NCBI GenBank assembly: GCA_900546995.1
Contig: URFF01000015.1
Coordinates: 1 to 30,458 of the forward strand
Source of the DNA: an uncultured Sutterella sp.
GTDB lineage: Bacteria > Pseudomonadota > Gammaproteobacteria > Burkholderiales > Burkholderiaceae_F
Length of the DNA stretch: 30,458 nucleotides
Reading direction: 5' to 3'
Under the pieces are notes generated by a model. It saw nothing but the letters and a program-made list of their open reading frames with translations, was not told the origin of the DNA and searched no databases. Shown piece by piece: positions 13,236 to 21,009 of this stretch. Numbering within the stretch: the first letter of the stretch is position 1; every line of letters begins with the position of its first letter. The position numbers and the translations under genes are program-made.

Positions 13236-14546
13236 ATGAGTGTGTTGACACCGGTGATTTGGTCTGCATTGAGTGAAAAAGAGCAGGAAAAGCTTTTGAT
13301 GCGCCCGGCAGTGCTCGCAGGAGAGGAGATCGCCCGCACGGTCGAAGCCATTGTGAAGGATGTTCGTGAAAGGGGCGATGCGGCGCTTTGTGATTATGCG
13401 GCGAAATTTGATCGTACGAAACTTACCACCATCCGAGTCCCGCAAGAAGCCATTGACGCGGCCGAAAGTCGTTTAAGTGATGAAATTAAGTCGGCGATGC
13501 GGTTGGCGGTTGAAAATATCCGGGCGTTTCATAGCGCTCAGGCGATTTTGCCCGTGACGGTGCAAACGATGCAGGGTGTGACCTGCACGCAAGTCACGCA
13601 CCCGATTGACTCGGTGGGGCTTTATGTGCCAGGCGGTACGGCGCCTCTTTTTTCCACAGTCATGATGCTCGCGGTACCCGCCAAAATCGTCGGTTGTCGT
13701 CAAATTATTTTGATGTCGCCTCCAACGATCGCTGATGAAATTTTGTACGCCGCCAAGCTTTGTGGGGTGACCGACGTTTATCAGTCAGGTGGCGCTCAAG
13801 CCATTGCCGCTATGGCTTTTGGTACCCAAACGGTACCGAAAGTGATGAAAATTTTCGGGCCTGGCAACGCCTTTGTCACGCAAGCGAAGCGCCTCGTGAG
13901 TGAATGCGCCGATGGGGCGGCCATTGATATGCCGGCAGGACCCTCAGAAGTGCTCGTGATTGCCGATGATGGGGCAACCCCCGCGTTTGTCGCTGCTGAT
14001 TTACTTTCGCAAGCCGAGCACGGCCGTGATTCACAAGTGGTTTTAGTGACACCGGATCTAGCGTTTGCGCAAAAGGTCGCTTTAGAAGTGAATAGTCAGT
14101 TAGGGACTTTGCCGCGTAAAGCCATTGCCGAGCAGGCGCTTTCGATGAGTCGCATTATCGTCGCAAAGGATTTGGCCGATTGTGTGGCGATTGCCAACCG
14201 CTATGCACCGGAACACTTGATTTTGGAAGTCAGAGACGCTCGCACCTTGGTTAAAAGCGTTCGTAACGCGGGTTCCGTTTTCTTGGGCGACTGGTCCACC
14301 GAAAGTGCGGGCGACTACGCTTCGGGCACCAATCACGTGTTGCCCACTTACGGCTATGCGAAAACCTACTCCAGTCTGGGATTGGCCGATTTTGAGCGTC
14401 GGATGACCATTCAAGAGGTAACGCCTGATGGGCTGCGTCTATTGGGACCGGCCATTGAAAAACTCGCGTTGGCTGAAAAACTCGATGCTCACCAACGAGC
14501 GGCTTCGATTCGCCTGCAAGCACTTCGAAAAGAGGGAGTGAAATAA
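13236..14546 (+). CDS. hisD: Histidinol dehydrogenase
   Basis: HisD is a zinc-dependent NAD+ enzyme that oxidises L-histidinol to L-histidine in two steps. The 436-residue length is standard. Features are VGLYVPGGTAPLFSTVMMLAVPA, GVTDVYQSGGAQAIAAMAFGT, KIFGPGNAFVTQAKR, and DMPAGPSEVLVIADD. The QAEHGRDSQ and SAGDYASGTNHVLPT segments contain conserved catalytic or zinc-binding His and Gln positions. GAGAGGG precedes the start. The stop overlaps the hisC start by one base (TAATG), implying translational coupling. Confidence 0.96.
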   Translation: MSVLTPVIWSALSEKEQEKLLMRPAVLAGEEIARTVEAIVKDVRERGDAALCDYAAKFDRTKLTTIRVPQEAIDAAESRLSDEIKSAMRLAVENIRAFHSAQAILPVTVQTMQGVTCTQVTHPIDSVGLYVPGGTAPLFSTVMMLAVPAKIVGCRQIILMSPPTIADEILYAAKLCGVTDVYQSGGAQAIAAMAFGTQTVPKVMKIFGPGNAFVTQAKRLVSECADGAAIDMPAGPSEVLVIADDGATPAFVAADLLSQAEHGRDSQVVLVTPDLAFAQKVALEVNSQLGTLPRKAIAEQALSMSRIIVAKDLADCVAIANRYAPEHLILEVRDARTLVKSVRNAGSVFLGDWSTESAGDYASGTNHVLPTYGYAKTYSSLGLADFERRMTIQEVTPDGLRLLGPAIEKLALAEKLDAHQRAASIRLQALRKEGVK

Positions 14547-15625
14547 TGGACTTCAAGTGTTTGATGCCTTCATTTTTACAGACTCTTGTGCCTTATGAGT
14601 CGCCATGCGATGGGGCAAAGGAAAATACTGTTTGGCTTAATACCAACGAATACCCGGAAGCGACCGTGTGCACTATGCGCTTTGAGAGTCTAAACCGCTA
14701 TCCCGAGGTGCAGCCCCGCCTTTTTTGCGAGCGCTACGCGGCTTACGCGGGTGTTACTTCCAAATCGGTTTTGGTGACGCGTGGCGCCGATGAAGCGATT
14801 GAACTTCTTATTCGGACGTTTTGTGTGCCAGGAAAAGATCGTGTGCTATACGCGAAACCCACTTACAGCATGTATGCGATCAGTAGCCAAACGTGCGGGG
14901 TGTCGGCTGAGAGTGTGCCGCCAACCGCTTTGGGTGACGTGGATATCGAGGCGTTTATCCGAAGGCTTACAGACAAATCCCAAACGCAGTCGGTGAAACT
15001 TGCCTTTTTCTGCAATCCCAATAACCCCACGGGTGAGGTCTATGGGCTTGAGACGATCGAGGCGATTTTGAAAGCTATGCCAAGTGATGTGTTATTGGCT
15101 GTGGATGAAGCGTACATTGAATTTTCTCCGACCAATAGTGCGGCGCCTTTAATGAGTCAATATCCCAACTTAGTCATTATCCGCACGTTATCGAAAGCGT
15201 TTGCGTTGGCGGGGCTTCGTTGCGGCGTGGTGCTTGCCGATTCCTCCGTGATCGCTTGCTTAAAGAAGGTAATTGCGCCCTATCCGGTCCCGGAACCCGT
15301 TGCTCGGATTGCCGAAGAGGCTCTGACCGAAAAAGGGATCAAGCGAATGAAAGAGCGGGTGAAGGAAATTGAGAGCAATCGCGTTTATTTGGTGGAAGCA
15401 CTACGCAAGTTACCGGGACTCATTCGGGTCTATGAAACACGAACCAACTTTGTGTTGATTGCGTTAGAGAATGCCTCAGAAGTCTATGAAGCGCTTTGGC
15501 AAAAGGGGATTGCGGTGCGAAATCCCGGAAAAGACAACACGCTACGTATTTCGGTGGGCACACGTGCTGAGTGCGACATCGTGGTGAATGCGCTGGGAGC
15601 AATTTTAAGGGAGAAAATCCGATGA
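14546..15625 (+). CDS. hisC: Histidinol-phosphate aminotransferase
   Basis: HisC is a PLP-dependent class I/II aminotransferase converting imidazole-acetol phosphate to histidinol phosphate. The 359-residue product shows VTRGADEAIELLIR (cofactor phosphate-binding helix), FFCNPNNPTGEVY, LLAVDEAYIEF, and RTLSKAFALAGLRCG with the Schiff-base Lys217; GKDNTLRISVG carries the substrate carboxylate Arg. It starts on the last base of hisD and ends in ATGA overlap with hisB. Confidence 0.95.
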   Translation: MDFKCLMPSFLQTLVPYESPCDGAKENTVWLNTNEYPEATVCTMRFESLNRYPEVQPRLFCERYAAYAGVTSKSVLVTRGADEAIELLIRTFCVPGKDRVLYAKPTYSMYAISSQTCGVSAESVPPTALGDVDIEAFIRRLTDKSQTQSVKLAFFCNPNNPTGEVYGLETIEAILKAMPSDVLLAVDEAYIEFSPTNSAAPLMSQYPNLVIIRTLSKAFALAGLRCGVVLADSSVIACLKKVIAPYPVPEPVARIAEEALTEKGIKRMKERVKEIESNRVYLVEALRKLPGLIRVYETRTNFVLIALENASEVYEALWQKGIAVRNPGKDNTLRISVGTRAECDIVVNALGAILREKIR

Positions 15626-16698
15626 CAGAGCAAGCCGTTTTATTTATCGATCGAGATGGGACGTTGATTGCCGAGCCCGATGATGAACAAGTCGATCGCT
15701 TTGAAAAATTTCAGTTGGAACCTGATTGTATCCCGGCGCTATTAACACTTAAAAAAGCCGGATGGCGCTTTGTGATGGTCTCCAATCAAGATGGGTTGGG
15801 GACGGAATCTTTCCCAATGAAAGCTTTTGAGGGACCGCAAAAGCTTTTACTGCAGATTTTGGCTTCTCAGGGGATTTGTTTTGATGAGGTCTTGATTTGC
15901 CCGCATCGGCCTGATGATCACTGTGAGTGTCGAAAGCCCAAAACGGGTCTTGTGAAAAGTTACCTGGCAGCAGGTGTTTTGAATCCTGAGCTTTCTTTTG
16001 TGATCGGTGATCGGGATAGTGATGTGGAGTTAGCGACCAATATGGGATTGAGAGCCTTTCGCTATGACCGAGAACATCAAGGTTGGTCAGCGATCGCCGA
16101 AAGTCTTTTAGCGATTCGAAACCCCATCCGAAAGGCCCATGTGGAACGCAAAACGCGGGAAACGAGTGTGACGGTGGACGTGAATTTGGATCGGGAAGGC
16201 GAGGTGGATATTTCCACCGGAATCGGCTTTTTTGACCACATGCTCAGTCAAATCGCCACGCACGGGGGCATTTCTTTAAAGGTGATCGCTCATGGGGATC
16301 TTTATATCGACGATCATCATACGGTCGAAGACGTGGGGCTCGCGTTAGGCGAAGCGTTGAAAATCGCCTTGGGTGATAAGCGAGGCATTGCCCGCTTTGG
16401 TTTCATGCTTCCGATGGATGAGTGTTTGGCGCGTTGTGCGTTGGATCTCTCCTCCCGCCCCTTTTTAATCTACAACGCCCAGTTTAAGTACCAAAAGGTG
16501 GGTGATCTCTCCACCGACATGATTGAGCACTTTTTCCAATCGCTCGCGATGAGTTTGGGCTGCACGCTGCATTTGAGAGCGCAGGGGGAAAACGATCACC
16601 ATCGGGCTGAGAGCCTCTTTAAGGCGTTTGCCCGGGCACTGCGCCAGGCTATCCGTGTTGAAAGCGAGGTATTGCCATCCTCCAAAGGAGTGCTTTGA
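15622..16698 (+). CDS. hisB: Bifunctional histidinol-phosphatase/imidazoleglycerol-phosphate dehydratase
   Basis: This fused HisB (358 residues) carries an N-terminal HAD-type histidinol-phosphate phosphatase and a C-terminal IGP dehydratase. The HAD part has FIDRDGTL (nucleophile Asp), VSNQDGLG, a Cys/His zinc loop (CPHRPDDHCECRKPKTG) and FVIGDRDSDVELA. The dehydratase starts near residue 168 with RKTRETSVTVDVNLD and has STGIGFFDHMLSQIATHG, DDHHTVEDVGLALGEAL, and DHHRAESLFKAFARAL for Mn binding. The ATG at 15622 overlaps the hisC stop. The fusion is typical of enteric bacteria and uncommon in Betaproteobacteria. Confidence 0.95.
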   Translation: MTEQAVLFIDRDGTLIAEPDDEQVDRFEKFQLEPDCIPALLTLKKAGWRFVMVSNQDGLGTESFPMKAFEGPQKLLLQILASQGICFDEVLICPHRPDDHCECRKPKTGLVKSYLAAGVLNPELSFVIGDRDSDVELATNMGLRAFRYDREHQGWSAIAESLLAIRNPIRKAHVERKTRETSVTVDVNLDREGEVDISTGIGFFDHMLSQIATHGGISLKVIAHGDLYIDDHHTVEDVGLALGEALKIALGDKRGIARFGFMLPMDECLARCALDLSSRPFLIYNAQFKYQKVGDLSTDMIEHFFQSLAMSLGCTLHLRAQGENDHHRAESLFKAFARALRQAIRVESEVLPSSKGVL

Positions 16699-17300
16699 TG
16701 CAAAAAGTGGTGATTTTGGATACCGGTTGCTGCAACCTCACGTCATTAAGGGCTGCCGTTTGTCGCTTGGGGGTGGAGCCTGTGGTGACTTCGGACGCTC
16801 GCGTGGCAAAAGACGCCACCCGACTTTTGGTGCCGGGTGTGGGTACCGCGAAGGCTGCGATGCGGGCATTGACGGCGCGTGGGCTTCTTGAGGTGATTAG
16901 GGAGGCAACCTGTCCGGTGCTAGGCATTTGTTTAGGTATGCAACTTTTGGGGCAAAAAAGCGAAGAAACCGGGGGTGTGTCGATGTTAGGCGTCATTGAC
17001 GCTTCGGTGAGGCAATTGAAAACCGGAACGCTGCCGCTACCGCACATGGGATGGAATCGGGTGAAAGTGACTTGCTCCGATCCACTATTTTGGGGATTGG
17101 ATGGCGGCGAGGGTGAATACTTTTACTTTGTGCATAGCTTTGCGTTTCCTATTTCGATCGTCACGATTGCCGCGAGCACTTATGGGGAGACGTTTAGCGC
17201 AGTGGTCAGACACGAAAACTTTTGGGGCGTGCAATTTCACCCCGAGCGAAGTGGGGCGGCCGGCGCCCGACTGTTAGCGAATTTTTTGGAGCGCACGTGA
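16698..17300 (+). CDS. hisH: Imidazole glycerol phosphate synthase, glutaminase subunit
   Basis: HisH is a class I glutamine amidotransferase that feeds ammonia to HisF through the HisF barrel. The ATG at 16698, with AAAGGAG at 16683-16689, gives 200 residues; a TTG at 16695 is disregarded. The nucleophile is Cys78 in LGICLGMQLL, and the other triad members are in FHPERSG. LVPGVGTAKAAM and PLPHMGWNRV are the expected oxyanion and interface segments. It overlaps hisB by one base and hisA by one base. Confidence 0.95.
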   Translation: MQKVVILDTGCCNLTSLRAAVCRLGVEPVVTSDARVAKDATRLLVPGVGTAKAAMRALTARGLLEVIREATCPVLGICLGMQLLGQKSEETGGVSMLGVIDASVRQLKTGTLPLPHMGWNRVKVTCSDPLFWGLDGGEGEYFYFVHSFAFPISIVTIAASTYGETFSAVVRHENFWGVQFHPERSGAAGARLLANFLERT

Positions 17301-18064
17301 TGAAAAAGGGTGAAGGGATTATCCCGTCGGTGGATTTAATCGCAGGAAAGGTCGTGCGGCTAAAGCAAGGGGACTATGCGAAAGAAACGCTTTATGCGGT
17401 TGACGCTCTTGAGACGCTCAAAGGCTATGAAAAAGCCGGTGCCCATCGACTTCATATTGTGGATTTGGAGGGGGCCAAGGATCCCCAAAAGCGCCAGACA
17501 GCGTACATCGCCCAATTGGTCAAGTCTTTGACCGTTCCTGTTCAAACCGGAGGCGGTATTCGCTTGGAAAACGATGTCAGAGTGTTATTGGATGCGGGAG
17601 TGGATCGAGTGGTGGTGGGGTCGCTCTCGGTTCATGCACCTGAGACGGTTTATCGCTGGTTGCAAATTTTTGGGGCCAATCGTTTGACGCTCGCGTTGGA
17701 CTGTCACGTGGATGAAAAGGGGGAAGCCTTTGTCGCAACGCACGGTTGGCAAAAAAGCACGAATCAAACCGTCGAGGCGCTCATTGATTTTTATCGTCCG
17801 GTAGGACTCAAACACATCCTTTGCACCGATATCGCCAAAGACGGGATGTTGAGTGGCAGCAACACTACGCTTTATCGGACGCTTTGCGAGAAATATCCCG
17901 ACTTGGTGATTGAAGCGTCGGGCGGCATCGGGTCGGTGAATGATCTTAAAGCCCTAAGAAAAACGGGCGTTGCCGGAGTCATTATCGGGCGAGCTTTTTT
18001 GGAGAATCAGTTAACGGTAAAGGAGGCAATTCAATGTTGGCAAAACGAATCATTCCGTGCCTAG
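17300..18064 (+). CDS. hisA: ProFAR isomerase
   Basis: HisA is a TIM-barrel enzyme that isomerises ProFAR to PRFAR, the substrate of HisF/HisH. The ATG at 17300 (shared with the hisH stop, TGATG) yields 254 residues. Motifs are IIPSVDLIAGKVVRLKQGDY with the N-terminal catalytic Asp, the phosphate loop TGGGIRLENDV, HILCTDIAKDGMLSG with the second Asp, and EASGGIGSVNDL. The 3' end overlaps hisF by 31 bases. Confidence 0.94.
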   Translation: MKKGEGIIPSVDLIAGKVVRLKQGDYAKETLYAVDALETLKGYEKAGAHRLHIVDLEGAKDPQKRQTAYIAQLVKSLTVPVQTGGGIRLENDVRVLLDAGVDRVVVGSLSVHAPETVYRWLQIFGANRLTLALDCHVDEKGEAFVATHGWQKSTNQTVEALIDFYRPVGLKHILCTDIAKDGMLSGSNTTLYRTLCEKYPDLVIEASGGIGSVNDLKALRKTGVAGVIIGRAFLENQLTVKEAIQCWQNESFRA

Positions 18065-18834
18065 ATGTGAAAGATGGCGTGGTGGTGAAAGGCGTGCGCT
18101 TTCGGGGGCATGAAGTGGTGGGAGACATTGTGCCGTTGGCCAAACGTTATGCCGAAGAAGGCGCCGATGAGCTTGTCTTTTATGACATTACCGCATCGTC
18201 AGACGGTCGCACCGTCTCCAAAGATTGGGTGCAGGCGGTTGCCGAAAGCATCGACATTCCTTTTACGGTGGCAGGCGGCATTCGCTCCGTGAAAGACGCC
18301 GCCGATATTTTGGCGCGTGGTGCGGATAAGATTTCGGTGAATTCGCCTGCTTTGGAAAATCCCGATTTGATTAGTCGATTAGCGGAAGAATTCGGTGTTC
18401 AGTGCGTGGTGGTAGGGATTGACTCGTGGTATGACAGTCAAACCAATCGCTATTGGGTGAATCAATACACAGGCGATGAAACCAAAACCCGTGTGACCGA
18501 GTGGCAGACATTGGATTGGGTTAAAACAGTACAGGAAAAGGGCGCCGGCGAAATCGTTCTTAACATGATGAATCAAGATGGCGTCAGAAACGGTTATGAC
18601 ATCCGTCAGCTCAAACTCGTGCGGGAAGTCTGTCATGTGCCGTTGATCGCTTCGGGTGGTGCGGGTTGCAAGGAACATTTTTTGGAAGCGTTTCGTAACG
18701 CCAACGTGGACGGGGCGCTTGCGGCGTCGGTCTTTCATAAAAGACTCATTGCGATTGATGAACTCAAAGACTGGTTAATTAATGAGGGCATTGAGATGCG
18801 AAAGCCTTTTAAAGGAGTGGGCGATGCTGACTGA
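18034..18834 (+). CDS. hisF: Imidazole glycerol phosphate synthase, cyclase subunit
   Basis: HisF cyclises PRFAR with ammonia from HisH to give IGP and AICAR. The 266-residue TIM barrel shows IIPCLDVKDGVVVKGVRF with the N-terminal catalytic Asp, DELVFYDITASSDGR, PFTVAGGIRSVKDAADIL, the VVVGIDSW strand with the second Asp, and PLIASGGAGCKEHF. The AAAGGAGGCAATTCA ribosome-binding site lies inside hisA, and the last 11 bases overlap hisIE. Confidence 0.95.
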   Translation: MLAKRIIPCLDVKDGVVVKGVRFRGHEVVGDIVPLAKRYAEEGADELVFYDITASSDGRTVSKDWVQAVAESIDIPFTVAGGIRSVKDAADILARGADKISVNSPALENPDLISRLAEEFGVQCVVVGIDSWYDSQTNRYWVNQYTGDETKTRVTEWQTLDWVKTVQEKGAGEIVLNMMNQDGVRNGYDIRQLKLVREVCHVPLIASGGAGCKEHFLEAFRNANVDGALAASVFHKRLIAIDELKDWLINEGIEMRKPFKGVGDAD

Positions 18835-19453
18835 AAAAGAATTGGACTTTGAAAAAGGCTCGGGCCTGCTGCCAGTTGTTGTGCAAAACGCTGTTTCAGG
18901 GCGCGTTTTGATGCTGGGTTACATGAATCGGGAAGCCTTGATGAAGACCCTTGAAACCGGGCGGGTGACCTTTTGGTCACGCTCTAAAAACCGTCTTTGG
19001 GTGAAGGGCGAAACGTCAAAAAATTATCTCGATTTAGTGGATATTGCGGCCGATTGCGATCGGGATACGTTACTGATTTTGGCCAATCCCCAAGGCCCCA
19101 CTTGCCACTTGGGACGAGAAAGTTGCTTTGGTGACATGACGCACGCCTATGAATTTTTAGCGCAATTGGAAATGATCATCGCTTCAAGAAAAAAGGCCTC
19201 GCCTGAAACATCCTACACCGCGAAGTTGTTTGCCAAGGGCACTCAACGGATCGCGCAAAAAGTGGGGGAAGAGGCGGTTGAAACGGCTCTCGCCGCAACC
19301 GTGCACAATCGCCAAGAAACCATTGATGAAACATCTGACCTGATGTATCACCTTCTTGTTCTCTTGCAGAAAGAGGGCATCGGGATGCGTGAGGTGATCG
19401 AAAATCTCAAAAAGCGGCATTCGGATAAAACGCTTTTGCACCCGGCGCATTAA
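18824..19453 (+). CDS. hisI: Bifunctional phosphoribosyl-AMP cyclohydrolase/phosphoribosyl-ATP pyrophosphatase
   Basis: This fused HisIE (209 residues) performs the second and third steps of the pathway. The N-terminal cyclohydrolase domain (about residues 1-115) has LMLGYMNREALMKTLETG, TFWSRSKNRLWVKGETS, and the zinc-binding stretch ADCDRDTLLI with PTCHLGRESCF. The C-terminal pyrophosphohydrolase domain (from about residue 118) has SYTAKLFAKGTQRIAQKVG and EEAVETALAA, the MazG-like metal site. AAAGGAG is 9 bases before the ATG at 18824. It ends the operon and is followed by a terminator. Separate hisI and hisE genes are the rule in many Betaproteobacteria, so the fusion is notable. Confidence 0.95.
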   Translation: MLTEKELDFEKGSGLLPVVVQNAVSGRVLMLGYMNREALMKTLETGRVTFWSRSKNRLWVKGETSKNYLDLVDIAADCDRDTLLILANPQGPTCHLGRESCFGDMTHAYEFLAQLEMIIASRKKASPETSYTAKLFAKGTQRIAQKVGEEAVETALAATVHNRQETIDETSDLMYHLLVLLQKEGIGMREVIENLKKRHSDKTLLHPAH

Positions 19454-19471
19454 GAAAAAGTGCAATTGAAA

Positions 19472-19508
19472 GGGCGAAGGAGTCGGTCGGATTTCTTCGC
19501 TTATTTTT
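19472..19508 (+). terminator. his operon terminator
   Basis: GCGAAG (19474-19479) pairs with CTTCGC (19495-19500); the stem is followed by TTATTTTT. It lies 20 bases past the hisIE stop. Confidence 0.65.
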
Positions 19509-19528
19509 GACACAAAAAGTGTCAAAAA
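19504..19528. repeat. Perfect inverted repeat containing TTTTTGACAC
   Basis: TTTTTGACAC (19504-19513) and GTGTCAAAAA (19519-19528) form a perfect 10-bp dyad with a 5-base spacer. Its half-site shares TTTTGACA with the downstream 23-bp-spaced repeats. Confidence 0.7.
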
Positions 19529-19597
19529 ATGGATTTTTAAGACGACGATGCAATTGTTATAACAAATTGATATAAAAGGGATTGTTTGCTTTATCTA

Positions 19598-19679
19598 TAT
19601 AATTTTGACATCTTTGACTGCATAATTTTGACAGAAAACTTTGTATAATTTTGACAAAACAAAATGAATTGTTTTGACA
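19598..19679 (+). promoter_or_regulatory. Four 23-bp-phased repeats before the first DUF4143 ATPase
   Basis: The 13-mer TATAATTTTGACA starts at 19598 and 19644, CATAATTTTGACA at 19621, and a weaker AATTGTTTTGACA at 19667, all exactly 23 bp apart. The last one ends 16 bases before the ATPase ATG. The element contains -10-like TATAAT and -35-like TTGACA hexamers, but neighbouring copies are not at promoter spacing, so operator or iteron function is more likely. A 12-bp perfect palindrome TTGTTATAACAA precedes it (19554-19565). Confidence 0.75.
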
Positions 19680-19695
19680 TTTTTGGGGAGCAAGT

Positions 19696-20951
19696 ATGTC
19701 CTATCTTCATCGTTTGGTCGAAGAGGAGTTTCGGCTGACTGCGCAGACGATGCGGATCGTGTTAGTCAGTGGCCCGCGACAGTGTGGAAAAACAACGCTA
19801 TTGAAAGCGATGTTAAGACCGGGGGATTTGTTTTTATCTTTTGATGACGAAGCCACCAGAGAAGCCGCAGCCTCGGACCCAGTCGCATTTTTCAGACCCT
19901 ATCTGAAAAAATATCAGCGAATAGCCATTGATGAAGTGCAAAAAGTACCGGCTCTTTTTGCCGGTATGAAAATGATTGTTGATGAGGAGCCGATGCCCGG
20001 TCGGTTTTTAATTTCAGGATCTTCAAATTACCAAGCGCTTCCTGGTGTTAATGAGTCGCTTGCCGGACGCTTGGGTGAGGTTCGTTTGAAATTGCTGGCA
20101 CTGAAAAGGCAAAGCTTATTGAACGTTGGGTTGATGCCGACTGGGGGCAGCTGATTTATTCGATTAAAGAGTGCTCAAAAGACGTGGTGTTGGAGAAGGC
20201 GCTCTCAGGGGGTTACCCTGAAATTTGTTTAAAGGATTCTCGATCTCGAAAAATTTGGTTTGAAAACTACATTGATCGTTTGCTTGAGCATGATCTCAAA
20301 GAGATAGGGCAATTTGAAAAAACAGAGGCGTTACGAAAACTTCTCTCTTTGTTGAGTAGCCAGTCCAGTCGAACAACGAGTGTTAACGAACTGTCAAAGG
20401 CTGTTAATCTTCAAGGCACGACGCTTAACCGCTATTTGGGCGCATTAAAGACCATGTATCTGATTGATGAGGTTCCCGCATGGTCGAAAAAAACGCTTGT
20501 CCGCTTGGCAAAGTCGCCCAATCGATACATTAGCGACTCGGGACTCATGAGCGCGCTGTTAGGCCATTATGAGTTGCGGACGCTTAACGCATGGGTGATG
20601 AGAACGGGAAAAGTCGGGACGGATTTTATTGGTAATCTCGTTGAAACATGGGTGTTTAATCAGCTCTCGCCGATTGTCCGAGCTTGCGGTGGTTGGAAAA
20701 TTTTTCATCTTCGCCTATCGCAGAGACAGGAAATTGATTTTGTGCTTGAAAATGATATTGGGGAACAAATTCTTATCGAAGTGAAAGCCTCAGAGACCGT
20801 CACAGCCGATGATTTCAAGCATATTGAGTGGTTTATGAAGAATAATCCGCAAACCGCTCTGAGGGGTATTGTGCTTTATTGCGGACAGGCGGTTCGCAAT
20901 TTTGGAGAGCGTTGTACGGCGCTGCCGATGGCAACACTTTGGATGGATTAA
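19696..20951 (+). pseudogene. AAA-type ATPase with DUF4143 domain, frameshifted
   Basis: This is a gene of the ATP-binding AAA/DUF4143 family, poorly characterised ATPases with a C-terminal nuclease-like domain. The first frame (19696-20154) has Walker A GPRQCGKTT at residues 26-34, Walker B RIAIDEVQK, and FLISGSSNY. The second frame (visible from about 20100, ending 20951) continues with LIERWVDADWGQ, GGYPEICLKD, YISDSGLMSALLG and the EIDFVLENDIGEQILIEVKAS motif (a D-ExK arrangement). The switch near 20095-20105 fits loss of one base: GGCACTGAAAAG would be in frame as GGCAACTGAAAAG. No canonical slippery heptamer occurs there. The gene is presumably inactive. A paralogue is at 27689-28897. 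Confidence 0.8.
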
Positions 20952-20962
20952 ATCGAGAGGGA

Positions 20963-20996
20963 AAGCGGTCAATTTTTTAGGCCAAATCGACCGCTT
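20963..20996. terminator. Hairpin between convergent genes
   Basis: AAGCGGTC (20963-20970) and GACCGCTT (20989-20996) form a perfect 8-bp stem in the 58-base gap between the convergent ATPase remnant and permease gene. The T-tract is weak on both strands, so termination is only probable. Confidence 0.45.
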
Positions 20997-21009
20997 AGAG
21001 TCTGTTCAA

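Noticed and set aside
20095..20110. Programmed -1 frameshift in the first DUF4143 ATPase
   Set aside because: The direction would fit, but there is no X-XXY-YYZ heptamer and the intact paralogue needs no frameshift, so mutation is more likely.
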